Shown here: in pieces, positions 1 to 11,222 of the stretch
Layout of the letters: each line of letters starts with the position of its first letter
Position numbering within the stretch: the stretch's first letter is position 1
Source: Corbicula japonica
Taxonomy: Eukaryota > Mollusca > Bivalvia > Venerida > Cyrenidae
Assembly: GCA_038501625.1 (NCBI GenBank)
Contig: JAZAYU010000125.1
Span: 1,282,243-1,346,242, forward strand
Reading direction: 5' to 3'
DNA length: 64,000 bases
Made by a program: the position numbers and the translations under genes
The notes under the pieces: generated by a model
What the model was told of the DNA's origin: nothing
Database searches by the model: none
The model's input: only the letters and a program-made list of their open reading frames with translations

Positions 1-496
1 TTAACGTTGGCAATAACTTTGCCATTTCCTAATATTTCTTCATGAAAGTTGCAAAAAATATTCCTTATGACAACATGCTCGTGATGATACCACATTCTTT
101 AGGTCAAGGCCACATTTGATGGAGTTATTTCCCTTTTTACGAAAACTAAACATTGGCTATAACTTTGCTATTTCTTCATATTTCTTCATCAAACTTTCAA
201 ATTATATTCCTTTTCACAACAAGCTCCTGATAATACCACATTCTTTAGGTCAAGGTCACACTTGATGGAGTTATTCCCCTTTATATGAAAACTTAACGTT
301 GGCTATAATTTTGCCATTTATTAATATTACTTCATCAAACTTTCAAATTATATTCCCTATGACAATACGCTCGTGAAGATACTATATTCTTAAGGTCAAG
401 GTCACATTTGATGGAGTTATGCCCCTTTTTGTACTTGCATTTTTATTCTGACAGCACCAGACGGCGACACAAGTGTTTAACTTAACACCCATCTAG
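1..496. repeat. Minisatellite-cored element, ~146-bp unit, cut by window start
   Basis: About three tandem units begin near 1, 148 and 293, each starting with a TAACGTTGGC-like phrase and ending with a half-site phrase and GATGGAGTTAT. A unique tail follows to 496, ending CATCTAG. The same CATCTAG end closes the unrelated-looking element at 8881-10306, which suggests a shared transposition end. CTAG followed by T fits a Helitron 3' end, but no Helitron protein is present. The 5' end lies outside the window. Confidence 0.75.
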
Positions 497-860
497 TTTT
501 AGCTCACCTGTCACAGAGTGACATGGTGAGCTTTTGTGATCGCCTTTGGTCCGTCGTCCATTCACAATTCACAATTGGTTTCCGCACTCTAGCGGTATCG
601 ATTTTTATCCGATCTTCTTAAGATTGGTCAGAATGTTTATCTAAATTATATCTAGGTCAAGTTCGTAACTGGGTCATCTTTGGTCAAAAACTAGGTCACT
701 AAGTCATATTAAAGCAAAAATTTTGTTAACGCAACAGAGGTCACATTTTTTATCCGATTGTCATCAAATTTGGTATGAATATTGATATTGATGATCTCTA
801 CTCAAATTAGTTAAATCATGTTCTTGAATTGTCCAGGGGCCCCGCCCTGGGGTTTTTAAT
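497..860 (+). repeat. Truncated copy of AGCTCACC-hairpin minisatellite element
   Basis: It opens with an imperfect hairpin at 501-532 (AGCTCACCTGTC paired with a GGTGAGCT arm), followed by 'cttttgtgat' and one and a half units of the ~146-bp repeat that is complete at 1881-3515. It abuts the CTAG end of the preceding element. The 3' part is missing and the sequence becomes non-repetitive after about 860. Confidence 0.7.
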
Positions 861-1880
861 TTTTTTCTTCTAAATTCTGTTTTTAACCTTTGATTTTCTA
901 CAGTTATCAACCAGATTTTGACACAAACTTTATACCATCTAAAAATTCAATCTTTCCTGAACAATTCATTCACTGGTTGTTCAGTGATAAAATTTGAAAC
1001 AAAAATTGTAGTAGCAGAGTAAAAATTTCAAGTGTCAAAATTCCAATATTTCTACCTGTCTTCAGCTTTATTTAGGTTCAGTCTTAAGATGTTATTAGGA
1101 TGCATTATCAGAGTTTATTCCTCCAGTTGCTGGTCAATGACCTAATGAACCTTGCTGCTTAGATGTGTGTTATGCAATATTAAGAATTTTACTCTGGAAG
1201 ATTTTATAGTGTAAATTTTGTCATTTTCTATGGATACTGACCAAATAATCTTTCTTACTTTATAGCACTTTGAAAATATGGCTTTTCCGAATATTTTATT
1301 CACTGTTTTTAAGTAAAACAACAACAACAACAACAAATTTGTCACTCTCTTACACTATCGGCTCATTACATTCACCTCTTTTATAGGCTGGGACTACTTT
1401 CAACTACTTTTACTTTAGCGTGAAAAAATAGTTCACCAATTACATTTAAAATTAATTGGGTTTCTTCCGTGTGAATGAAAGATAGTAAAGATTTCTGTCA
1501 TTTGTTTTACCACAAGCTTTCAAATTCAAAATAATGACTGTATAAAATAAGGCTGTCGAGTTTGGTCAAAAATCTTGACATTGAGCCTTTCGCAGAGATG
1601 TAAAGTGAGTGTAAGGAACGACAACTCTGCGAAGGAGATTGCAAATTTGTAGCACATTCTCAAAATGTTAGGACTAAATTTAAGAGAGGTCTCAGCTGTA
1701 TACAGTGTATGTATACAAACTGGCAAATTTATTTGGGGTCTCAGAACTCAAACATTTGATTTTTTCTGAGACTGGTATCAGTTTTCGGCAGTCAGATGCT
1801 TCAGAATTGAGAATAGTCTCTAGTCTCAGTTTTATTGTCTTTGGCCATGATCTTAAACCCTTTCCTCCATATATACACAT
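861..1880. other. No gene seen; AT-rich spacer with short CAA microsatellite
   Basis: A short (CAA)n run lies near 1318-1337. The open frames here overlap one another on both strands, have no recognisable domains, and some run into the repeat at 1881. I see no supported gene. Confidence 0.6.
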
Positions 1881-3515
1881 TTTTAGCTCATCTGTCACAT
1901 AGTGACAGGGTGAGCTTTTGTGATTGCTTTTCGTCCGGCGTCCGTCTGTCTGGCGTCCGTCTGTTGTCCGTTCACCAGCGGTCTCAATGTTTATCCATGA
2001 CTGGGTCATGTGACCTTCAAAACTAGGTCACAAGGTCGAATTATAGAAAAAACTTGTCCACACTCTAATCGCTTTATTTTGGTGCAATCTTCTTTAAACT
2101 TGGTCAGAATGTTTATCTTAATGATATCTAGGTCAATTTTGTAACTGGGTGATGTGACCCTTAAAACTAGGTCACTATGTCAAATTAAAGAAAAACATTT
2201 GTCCACACTGTAGCAGTCTTAATTTTGGTGGGATTTTCCTCAAACGTTGTCAGGATGTTTATTTCAATGATATCTAAGCCAAGTTCAAAACTAGGTCATG
2301 TGAGCTTGAAATCAAGGTCACAAGGTCAAATTATAAAAAAAACTTGTCCGCAGTCTAGCGGTCTTAATTTTGGTGCGATCTTCCTTAAACTTGGTCAGAA
2401 TGTTTATCTCAATGATATCTAGGTCATGTTCGTAACTGGGTCATGTGGCTCTTAAAACAAGGTCATTAGGTCAAATTAAAGAAAAAGCTTGTCTGCACTC
2501 GAGCGGTCTTAATTTTAGTGGGATCATCTTCAAACTTGGTCAGAATGTTTATCTTAATAATATCTAGGTCAAGTTCGAAACTGGTTAATGTGGCCTTGAA
2601 AACTAGGTCACTACGTCAAATTATTTAAAAAGCTTGTCCGCACTCTAGCGGCCTTAATTTTGGTCTGATCTTCTTCAAACTTGGCCAAAATGTTTATCTC
2701 AATGATATCCAGGTCAAGTTTGAAAGTGGTTCCTGTGACCTTGAAAACTAGGCCTCTGTGACCTTGAAAACTAGGTCATAAGGTCAAATTATAGAAAAAT
2801 CTTGTCCGCACTCTAACAGTCTTAGTTTTAGTCCGATCTTCTTCAAACTTGGTCAAAATGTTTATCCCAATGATATCTATCTCATATTCGTAACTGGATT
2901 ATGTGACCTTGAAAACTAGGTCACTATGTCGAATTATAGAAAAAGCTTGTCTGCACTCTAGCGGTCTTAGTTTTGGGCCGATCTTCTTCAGTCTTTGGTC
3001 AGAATGTTTATCGCAATGATATCTAGGTCAAGTTTGAAACTGGGTCATGTGACCTGAAAACTGGTTCGCTAGGTCAAGTTATAATAAAAGCTTGTCTGCA
3101 CACTAGTGGTCTTAATTTTGGTCTGATATTCACTTTAATTACCATAAGATCTTGTTTTCTTTCTTGAATTTGCCATATTGCATTATGGGTTTCAGAGTTA
3201 TGGCCCCTGAAAGTGCAAAAATTAACTTTTTAGACCTTGTCTGCACAATAGCAGCTTCATTTTTGAATTTAATTTAATAAGACTTGTACAATACTTGAGT
3301 TACCATGAGATCCCGGTTCCTTTCTTGAATCAGCTAGACTCCATTATGGGTTCCAGAGTTATGGCCCTTGAAAGAGCCATAGTAAGCTATTTTGACTTTC
3401 TCCACAATAGCAGCTTTATTTTTTGACTTGATTTTACCAAACTTGCACACAACTCTTGCAACTATAAAGCAGTTGTTGACAGGTGAGCGACCCAGGGTCC
3501 TATGGACCCTCTTGT
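1881..3515 (+). mobile_element. Complete AGCTCACC-type non-autonomous element with ~146-bp minisatellite core
   Basis: The 5' end is a hairpin at 1885-1915 (AGCTCATCTG paired with GGTGAGCT). The core holds about eight units starting near 2053, 2200, 2344, 2487, 2633, 2804, 2947 and 3091, each opening with CTTGTCCGCACTCTAGCGG or a variant. One unit (about 2720-2790) has a small internal duplication. The 3' end carries GGTGAGCGACC and a terminal hairpin, AGGGTCC paired with GGACCCT, near 3494-3510. There is no coding capacity. The architecture resembles bivalve elements with a tandem core; a Helitron relationship is only inference, because the end reads CTTG rather than CTRR. Confidence 0.75.
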
Positions 3516-3948
3516 TTCAATTTTCATGCAGCCTTTGAATGTATAGAACATTGTCGTAAGGGGCGGGTCAAAGAATTACTCCCCATAATATTTTGTGTTG
3601 TGTTTTAATGAACATAATAAGGGTACTGCAGCTGGGCTTCTTTCTTCAAATCCCCTATCTTGACACAAAAAAATGCAATTTCAGACATAGTTTTAGAACC
3701 ATATATTACACTGTTACTCTTATTCATTTTCCGACGTTATGCTAACTATCGTTACAGCATCATTCCTTCAGAAATGTACAATCCTCCTAAGCTGTTGAGC
3801 TCTGTAAGACACTGCATAGTATAACCAGAAGCAACCGGAAAGTACCGAATAAGATTAAAAAAACAACAACAGTGTATTCATTCCGAAAACCACAGGCCTT
3901 ATTTGAGGTTTTTGGTCATTTTCGGTGGTTCTATGCACCCTTTAAGAC
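3516..3948. other. No gene or repeat recognised
   Basis: Single-copy-looking AT-rich sequence between the minisatellite element and the GC-richer island. No open frame or repeat match within the window was seen. Confidence 0.5.
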
Positions 3949-4287
3949 ATGATTTTTAGAAGGCCTTTTTTATATTTGATGGAACAGAACTCCAAATTTT
4001 CATTGCGATGTGGCAGAGACCCCAGCTTCGTCACTGGATTCTTCCAGAGGATACCCTCGTTGGCCAATGGCTGGCTCGTTGTCTGGGACGCCCTAGGATC
4101 CACTAATCGGCGAAGCCCTGGGGATCACGAGGACGGTGCAGAGGATGAGCTCAGCATTTCGAATCGCTACTCCATATTGGTAAGTCATTGTCCATTTTGT
4201 ATTGTTGAATTGCTCTATTGTCATCATTTAACCGCGGCTGGGAGCTGCATATGTAAAGACCAGCGTCGCAGGCATTGGTGGGACTAA
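3949..4287 (+). other. GC-richer island with a 112-codon open frame; possible exon remnant
   Basis: The core (about 4010-4185) is clearly richer in G+C than its surroundings and is open in one plus frame. It is followed at about 4180 by GGTAAGTC, a good splice-donor shape. No domain is recognised. The upstream AG has no pyrimidine tract and the presumed start lies in AT-rich sequence. It could be an exon captured from elsewhere, a transposon fragment, or chance. I do not call it a gene. Confidence 0.25.
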
Positions 4288-4549
4288 TCTCTGCGATAGC
4301 GAAGTATCTAAAGGTTCTTTCAGAGAATTTGTGTGTTTGGTTTGTTATTTGTAATTTACTTAATGTGTGCTGATCGAAGATTGTAGCTGGAACTAGGTAA
4401 AAGGATAAAATATTGTTAAAATATTTGGGTGCAATGTTGTTGAATGTAGGAGACGGATAAAAAGCTTTAGTAGTGTTAATTTTTAAAGTATTTTAGAGCA
4501 AGTAATCAATATATGAACAATGTATGCATCATTTCAGGAGTCGGATAAA
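4288..4549. other. AT-rich lead-in to the 1.85-kb tandem array
   Basis: No gene. A phrase near 4440-4540 (GGATAAAAAGCTTTAG, then AAAGTATTTTAGAGCAAG) is a diverged partial repeat of the phrase that opens the array at about 4550. Confidence 0.4.
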
Positions 4550-7500
4550 ATGAAATGCTTTAGAATATTTATTTTGAAAGTATTTCAGAGCAAGTTCTGC
4601 ATGGATATTCCATGTTAGAGTACAAAGATATACAATTTAACGATGCATCACACTAAGAAAGATTTCTAGTACAGCAGTACCAACAGGACAGTTAAATGCA
4701 AGTCATTCTGCAAAACACATCTAGAGCATTATTTCATAAAAAGTGACAAGTTTTACGTGTTACTCCATGTTAGAGTACAAAGATATACAATTTAACGATG
4801 CATCACACTAAAAAAGATTTCTAGTACAGCAGTACCATGAGGACAGTTTAATGCAAGTCATTCTGCAAAACACATCTAGAGCATTCTTTCATACTAAGTG
4901 ACAATTATTCAAATGAAGGTGTTTATTCCCTAAAAACGTGACGCGTATAACTGCTAATTATTTTGACGTCAATCGTTTTTTTTCTTCAAAAATGTTCACT
5001 GTGGGTTCATTGTGTAAATGAAAAGGGATCGCACAGTTCAGTGCAGAAATCAGTGAACGATATGTGCCTCTTCCAGTCGTCACCACAACTTCATTCCTCT
5101 TTTGATGGAGGCAGAGAAAATCAATGTAACAATATATGTTATAAAGAATTATATACCAGGATTCTGAAAAACTATCTTGAGTTTTTTTAATAAGTTTCTA
5201 TTTTTGATTAAGGGAATAAGTTTCAGACATGGGATCCACAAAATAAATTAATATGTGAATTTTGTATTTTAAACAACCGTATTTAATACATGTACTGATT
5301 AATCTGTTAATGCAACTGTATTTGGAAGTTAAAATATAGATTTGTTTACATTAACCATTTTCTGAATAAATGAGATTATCGTGGAAAAAAGTCCCGAAAC
5401 GGAAGAGTAGGATTTCCCCCTTTCTTACAATTAAAAATACGATGTAATTTCACACTATTGACTAGGTACGAAGCACTGATTATGATAATTTTTCACACAA
5501 AGCGTTCTCGCTTTGACAATCCTCTCTTTTGAAAATATGACAAGTACATACTTAAAAGAGTAAATTCAAACTCTTAAATTTAACATTACACCTCATCCAT
5601 GTGTTGACCCTAAACGTACGTACCAAATTTTTGAATTTCTTGGAATTTAACACAAAGAATTATTGCAATTGATTGTTTCTCCTCCCTCGCCCCTTATTTC
5701 AAGGAATACCGTCAATTTCCCGACGGTCCCTTTTCCCCAAGACGGCGCCCCATATGTGTGTTAACCCACAAATTGTGAAATGTGTGCATATTTTATATAC
5801 ATATTTTGTTTTCAGTACACAGTTTGCTACAGAATTTTACAAAAAATTAAAAGCCTTTTCGTGAACCATTTTCGAGACAAAAACAGACACGCACAGCAGG
5901 GCAGTTACAAATTGCTAGTTTGGGTTTTCCTGCTATAAAAATTTAAAACAAACTGTTACTAACATTTTCCTATTTTGCAAAGATGTCTCATGATGCCTTT
6001 TAAATATCTGTGAAGTTTCATCAAAATAACACCTTCCGTTGCAAAAGAATCTAAAATAATGGGCAAATAAATGTCAGGAGTGAGACACAAAAGTGTGACA
6101 GTTTTAAAATCACATTTGTTTAGACCATCACGTTTCAAAAAGCTCGAAAAAATACATGTTTCAGTGTTGTTTTAGTGAAAGGTGCATTTATTGGGCATCA
6201 ACTTATGATAAAATTAAGCATAATATACTTCAAGTAATCAAACTTTATGTCATTAAGTCAAGCGTGGTAGATTAGAAAATACCTCATGAAAATCAATACA
6301 TCTTTGCTTAATAAATTGATAGGACTTTCACGAGTAATAGTGAAGCAGAAATTTTATGTGTATCTTTAACCTTAATGTCTCTACATGCAAATTATAATAT
6401 TACCCCTATATTGAAATCATATTTGTCTGCAGCTCCCTTTAGAAAATATCAGCTTAATGTGTCAGGAGTGTGACATTATGCACTTATTGCAATATTTCTC
6501 AACACATCTTTTGTATGAATACTAGAGCATTTACAAAATTCCAACGGATTAAAAGAAATGCTTCAGTAATGTTAATTTTGAAAGTATATAAGAACAAGTT
6601 CTGCATGGATATTCCATGTTAAGAGTACAAAGAGATACAATGTACCGATGGATCACACTAAGAAATATTTCTAGTACAGTAATACCAACAAGACAGATTG
6701 ATGCAAGTCATTCTGCAAAACACATCTAGAGCATTCTTTCATACTAAGTGACAATTATTCAAATGAAGGTGTTTATTCCCTAAAAACGTGACGCGTATGA
6801 CTGTTAATTATTTTGACGTCAATCGTTTCTTTTCTTCAAAAAATGTTCCTGTGGGTTTATTGTGTAAATGAAAAGGGATCGCACAGTTCAGTGCAGAAAT
6901 CAGTGAACGATACGTGCTCCTTCCAGTCGTCACCACAACTTAATGCCTCTTTTGATGGAGGCAGAGAAAATCAATGTAACAATATATGTTATAAAGAATT
7001 ATATACCAGGATTCTGAAAAAACTATCTTGAGTTTTTGAATAAGTTTCTATTTTTGATTAAGGGAATAAGTTTCAGACATGGGATCCACAAAATAAATTA
7101 ATATGTGAATTTTGTATTTTAAACAACCGTATTTAATACTGATTAATCTGTTAATGCAACTGTATTTGGAAGTTAAAATATAGATTTGTTTACATTAACC
7201 ATTTTCTGAATAAATGAGATTATCGAGGAAAAAAGTCCCGAAACGGAAGAATAGGATTTCGCCCTTTCTTACAATTAAAAGTACGATGCAATTGCACACT
7301 ATTGACTAGGTACGAAGCACTGATTATTATAATTTTTCACACAAAGCGTTCTCGCTTTGACAATCCTCTCTTTTGAAAATATGACAAGTACATACTTAAA
7401 AGAGTAAATTCAAACTCTTAAATTTAACATAACACCTCATCCATGTGTTGACCCTAAACGTACGTACCAAATTTTTGAATTTCTTGGAATTTAACACAAA

Positions 7501-8880
7501 GAATTATTGCAATTGATTGTTTCTCCTCCCTCGCCCCTTATTTCAAGGAATACCGTCAATTTCCCGACGGTCCCTTTTCCCCAAGACGGCGCCCCATATG
7601 TGTGTTAACCCACAAATTGTGAAATGTGTGCATATTTTATATACATATTTTGTTTTCAGTACACAGTTTGCTACAGAATTTTACAAAAAATTAAAAGCCT
7701 TTTCGTGAACCATTTTCGAGACAAAAACAGACACGCACAGCAGGGCTGTAAAAAATTGCTAGTTTGGGATTTCCTGCTATAAAAATTTAAAACAAACTGT
7801 TACTACCATTTTCCTATTTTGCAAAGATGTCTCATCATGCCTTTTAAATATCTGTGAAGTTTCATCAAAATAACACCTTCCGTTGCAAAAGAATCTAAAA
7901 TGGGCAAATAAATGTCAGGAGTGAGACACAAAAGTGTGACAGTTTTAAAATCATTGTTTAGACCATCACGTTTCAAAAAGCTCGAAAAAATACATGTTTC
8001 AGTGTTGTTTTAGTGAAAGGTGCATTTATTGGGCATCAACTTATGATAAAATTAAGCATAATATACTTCAAGTTATCAATTTTTATGTCATTAAGTCAAG
8101 CGTGGTAGATTAGAAAATACCTCATGAAAATCAATACATCTTTGCTTAATAAATTTTTAGGACTTTCACGAGTAATAGTGAAGCAGAAATTTTATGTGTA
8201 TCTTTAACCTTAATGTCTCTACATGCAAATTATAATATTACCCCTATATTGAAATCATATTTGTCCGCAGCTTCCTTTAGAAAATATCAGCTTAATGTGT
8301 CAGGAGTGTGACATTATGCACTTATTGCAATATTTCTCAACACATCTTTTGTATGAATACTAGAGCATTTACAAAATTCCAACGGATTAAAAGAAATGCT
8401 TCAGTAATGTTAATTTTGAAAGTATATAAGAACAAGTTCTGCATGGATATTCCATGTTAAGAGTACAAAGAGATACAATGTACCGATGGATCACACTAAG
8501 AAATATTTCTAGTACAGTAATACCAACAGGACAGTTTGATGCAAGTCATTCTGCAAAACACATCTAGAGCATTCTTTCATACTAAGTGACAATTATTCAA
8601 ATGAAGGTGTTTATCCGCTTAAAACGTGACGCGTATAACTTCTAATTATTTGACGTCAATCGTTTCTTTTCTTCAAAAAATGTTCCTGTGGGTTTATTGT
8701 GTAAATGAAAAGGGATCGCACAGTTCAGTGCAGAAATCAGTGAACGATACGTGCTCCTTCCAGTCGTCACCACAACTTCATGCCTCTTTTGATGGAGGCA
8801 GAGAAAATCAATGTAACAATATATGTTATAAAGAATTATATACCAGGATTCTGAAAAACTATCTGGAGTTTTTTAATTAG

Positions 8881-10306
8881 TTATGTCTCCCCCCCTCCGG
8901 GGGAGACATATTGTTTTTGCCCTGTCCGTCTGTCCGTCAGTCCGTCTGTCACACTTCGTTTCCGCTCAATAACTCGAGTACCCTTTGACCCAGAGCCTTC
9001 AAACTTCATAGGGTGATAGCCCTTATTGAGTAGAAGAAACCTATTGATTTTGGGGTCAGTAGGTCAAAGGTCAAGGTCACAGTGACCCAAAGAGTGAAAA
9101 CCGTTTCCGCTCAATAACTGGAGTACCCTTTAACCCAGAGCCTCCAAACTTCATCGGGTGATAGCTCTTATTGAGTAGAAGAACCCTATTGATTTTGGGG
9201 TCAGTAGGTCAAAGGTCAAGGTCACAGTGACCCGAAGAGTGAAAACCGTTTCCGCTCAATAACTCAAGTACCTTTTGACACAGAACCTTCAAACTTCATA
9301 GGATGACAGCACTTATTGAGTAGAAGAACCCTATTGGTTTTGGGGTCAGTAGGTCAAAGGTCAAGGTCACAGTGACCCGAAGAGTGAAAACCGTTTCCGC
9401 TCAATAATTTGAGTACCCTTTGACCCAGAGCCTTCAAACTTCATAGAATGATAGCCCTTATTGAGTAGAAGAACCCTACTGATTTTGGGGTCAGTAGGTC
9501 AAAGGTCAAGGTCACAGGGGCCCGAAGAGTGAAAACCGTTTCCGCTCAATAATTCGAGTACCCTTTGACCCAGAGCCTTTAAACTTCATAGGATGACAGC
9601 CCTTATTGAGTAGAAGAACCCTATTGATTTTGAAGTCAGTAGGTCAAAGGTCAAGGTCACAGGGGCCCGAAGAGTGAAAACCGTTTCTGCTCCATAACTT
9701 GAGTACCCTTTGACACAGGGACTTCAAACTTCATAGGTTGATAGCCATTATAGAGTAGAAGAACCCTTTTGATTTTGGGGTCAGTAGGTCAATGGTCAAG
9801 GTCACAGGGGCCTGAAGAGTGAAAACCGTTTCCGCTCAATAACTGGAGTACCGTTTGACCCACAGCCTTCAAAATTCATAGTGTGATAGCCCTTTTTGAT
9901 TAGAAGAACCCTATTGATTTTGGGGTCAGTAGGTCAAAGGTCAAGGTCACAGGGGCCCGAAGAGTGAAAATCGTTTCCACTCAATAACAGGAGTTCTATT
10001 TTACCCAGACCATTCAAACTTCATACGATGGATGTCCTTATTGAGTAGAGGACTCCTATTGATTTTGGGGTCAGTAGGTCAAAGGTCAAGGTCACAGGGA
10101 CCCCGAAGAGTAAAAACCGTATCCGGTCAATTACTGGAGTACCGCTTGACCCAGAGCATAGGGTAATAGCCCTTATTGAGTAGAAGAACCCTATTGATTT
10201 TGGGGTCAGTAGGTCAAAGGTCAAGGTCACAGGGGTCTGGGCGCAATGGGGGGGGGGGGGGGGCGGCGCAGGAGGGAGACATGCGTTTTTCACAAAAAAC
10301 ATCTAG
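8881..10306. mobile_element. Non-autonomous element with nine ~145-bp minisatellite units, inserted in array copy 3
   Basis: The left end holds a hairpin, TGTCTCCCCC paired with GGGGGAGACA, at about 8885-8909, followed by a CTGTCCGTCTGTCCG stretch. Nine units follow with period about 145, most opening GAAAACCGTTTCCGCTCAAT (near 8951, 9097, 9241, 9386, 9530, 9675, 9820, 9965, 10111). A G-run of about 15 lies near 10249-10263, then GGGAGACATGCG echoes the left hairpin, and the element ends CATCTAG at 10306. Copies 1 and 2 of the host array give the empty site. The open frame on the minus strand here only reads the repeat. Confidence 0.85.
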
Positions 10307-10782
10307 TTTCTATGTTTGAAAAGTTTCAGACCTGGGATCCACAAAAATAAATTAATATGTGAAATTTTGTATTTTAAACAACCGTATTTAATACTGATTA
10401 ATCTGTTAATGCAACTGTATTTGGAAGTGAAAATATCTATTTGTTTACGTTTTATGAGATTATCTTGGAAAAAAGGCCCGAAACGGAAGAGTAGGATTTC
10501 CCGCTTTCTTACAATTAAAGTACGATGTAATTACACACTATTAACTAGGTACGAAGCCCTTATTCTGATAATTTTACACACAAAGAATTCTTGCTTGCTT
10601 TGGCAATCCTCTCTTTGAAAATATGACAAGTACATATTTCACAGAGTAAATTACTTTGAAGTCAAACTGATATATTGAACATTTTACCATTTTCTCGTGT
10701 GCACCATTTTTTAAAAAAATTCTTGGAATTTAACACAAAGAATTATTGCAACAAGTGTCTCCTCCCTCGCCTCTCATTTCAA

Positions 10783-11099
10783 CACGGCAAGTATCCCAAT
10801 TATCAGGGCTCGAATGATAACGCACCTTCTTCGGTGGTTTTCACCATGATGTAGGGACTGTCTGCAAAAACCATTGCAGTTTTATATAGCTTATGTTGGC
10901 CTAGAAAAATTGCAATCATTAACGTGATTTAAATCGGCATAAGTAAAAGATTTATGTGAAAATACTTATGCTTTTCTCTCTGTCATCCACAACTCGAGCC
11001 GCTATTATCATCTGAGACTTGCGTTATCATCCGAGACTTGCGTTATCATCCGAGACTTGCGTTATCATCCGAGCTCTGATTAATGGGATACATACCATG
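10783..11099. mobile_element. 317-bp MITE with ~41-bp terminal inverted repeats, TSD TTCAA
   Basis: The left arm 10783-10823 and the right arm 11059-11099 are inverted repeats matching at about 34 of 41 positions by eye. The outermost bases are CACGGCAAGTATCCC on the left and the complement of GGGATACATACCATG on the right. TTCAA flanks both sides (10778-10782 and 11100-11104) and occurs once at the empty site in array copies 1 and 2. Near the right end, a ~20-bp phrase containing GCGTTATCATC is repeated four times (about 11010-11075), extending the right arm. No coding capacity. The superfamily is not settled. Confidence 0.8.
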
Positions 11100-11222
11100 T
11101 TCAAGGGATAACATCAATTTCCCCAACGGTCCTTTCTTTCCCCGGACGGCCCCATATACGCGTTCACCCTCAAATTGTGAAATGTGTGCAGACTTTATAT
11201 ACATATTTTGTTTTCGGCTGAA

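Larger units (their letters stand above)
4550..11222. repeat. Tandem array, three copies of a ~1.85-kb unit, third copy interrupted
   Basis: Copy 1 is about 4550-6538, copy 2 about 6539-8395, and copy 3 about 8396-8880 continuing at 10307-11222. Copies 1 and 2 are nearly identical over long stretches; for example a 63-codon frame recurs letter for letter at 5673 and 7517. Copy 3 is more diverged and carries two insertions, annotated separately. Copy 1 has an extra internal duplication of about 150 bp (about 4610-4905). The short open frames shared by the copies only reflect recent duplication; none resembles a known protein. Confidence 0.85.

Noticed and set aside
5673..7708. Identical 63-codon frames at 5673 and 7517
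   Set aside because: Identity follows from the recent 1.85-kb tandem duplication. The third, older copy does not keep the frame.
10021..10302. 93-codon minus frame with a proline run and a repeated TLTFDLLTPKSIG phrase
   Set aside because: It is a translation of two minisatellite units and the G-run. Not a protein gene.
8881..10306. CRISPR-like array because of regular ~145-bp repeats
   Set aside because: The units are contiguous tandem repeats without unique spacers, in a eukaryotic genome.
10783..10800. Transib or RAG-like (RSS-like) end
   Set aside because: CACGG plus a 5-bp duplication is too little evidence. No nonamer or transposase was seen.
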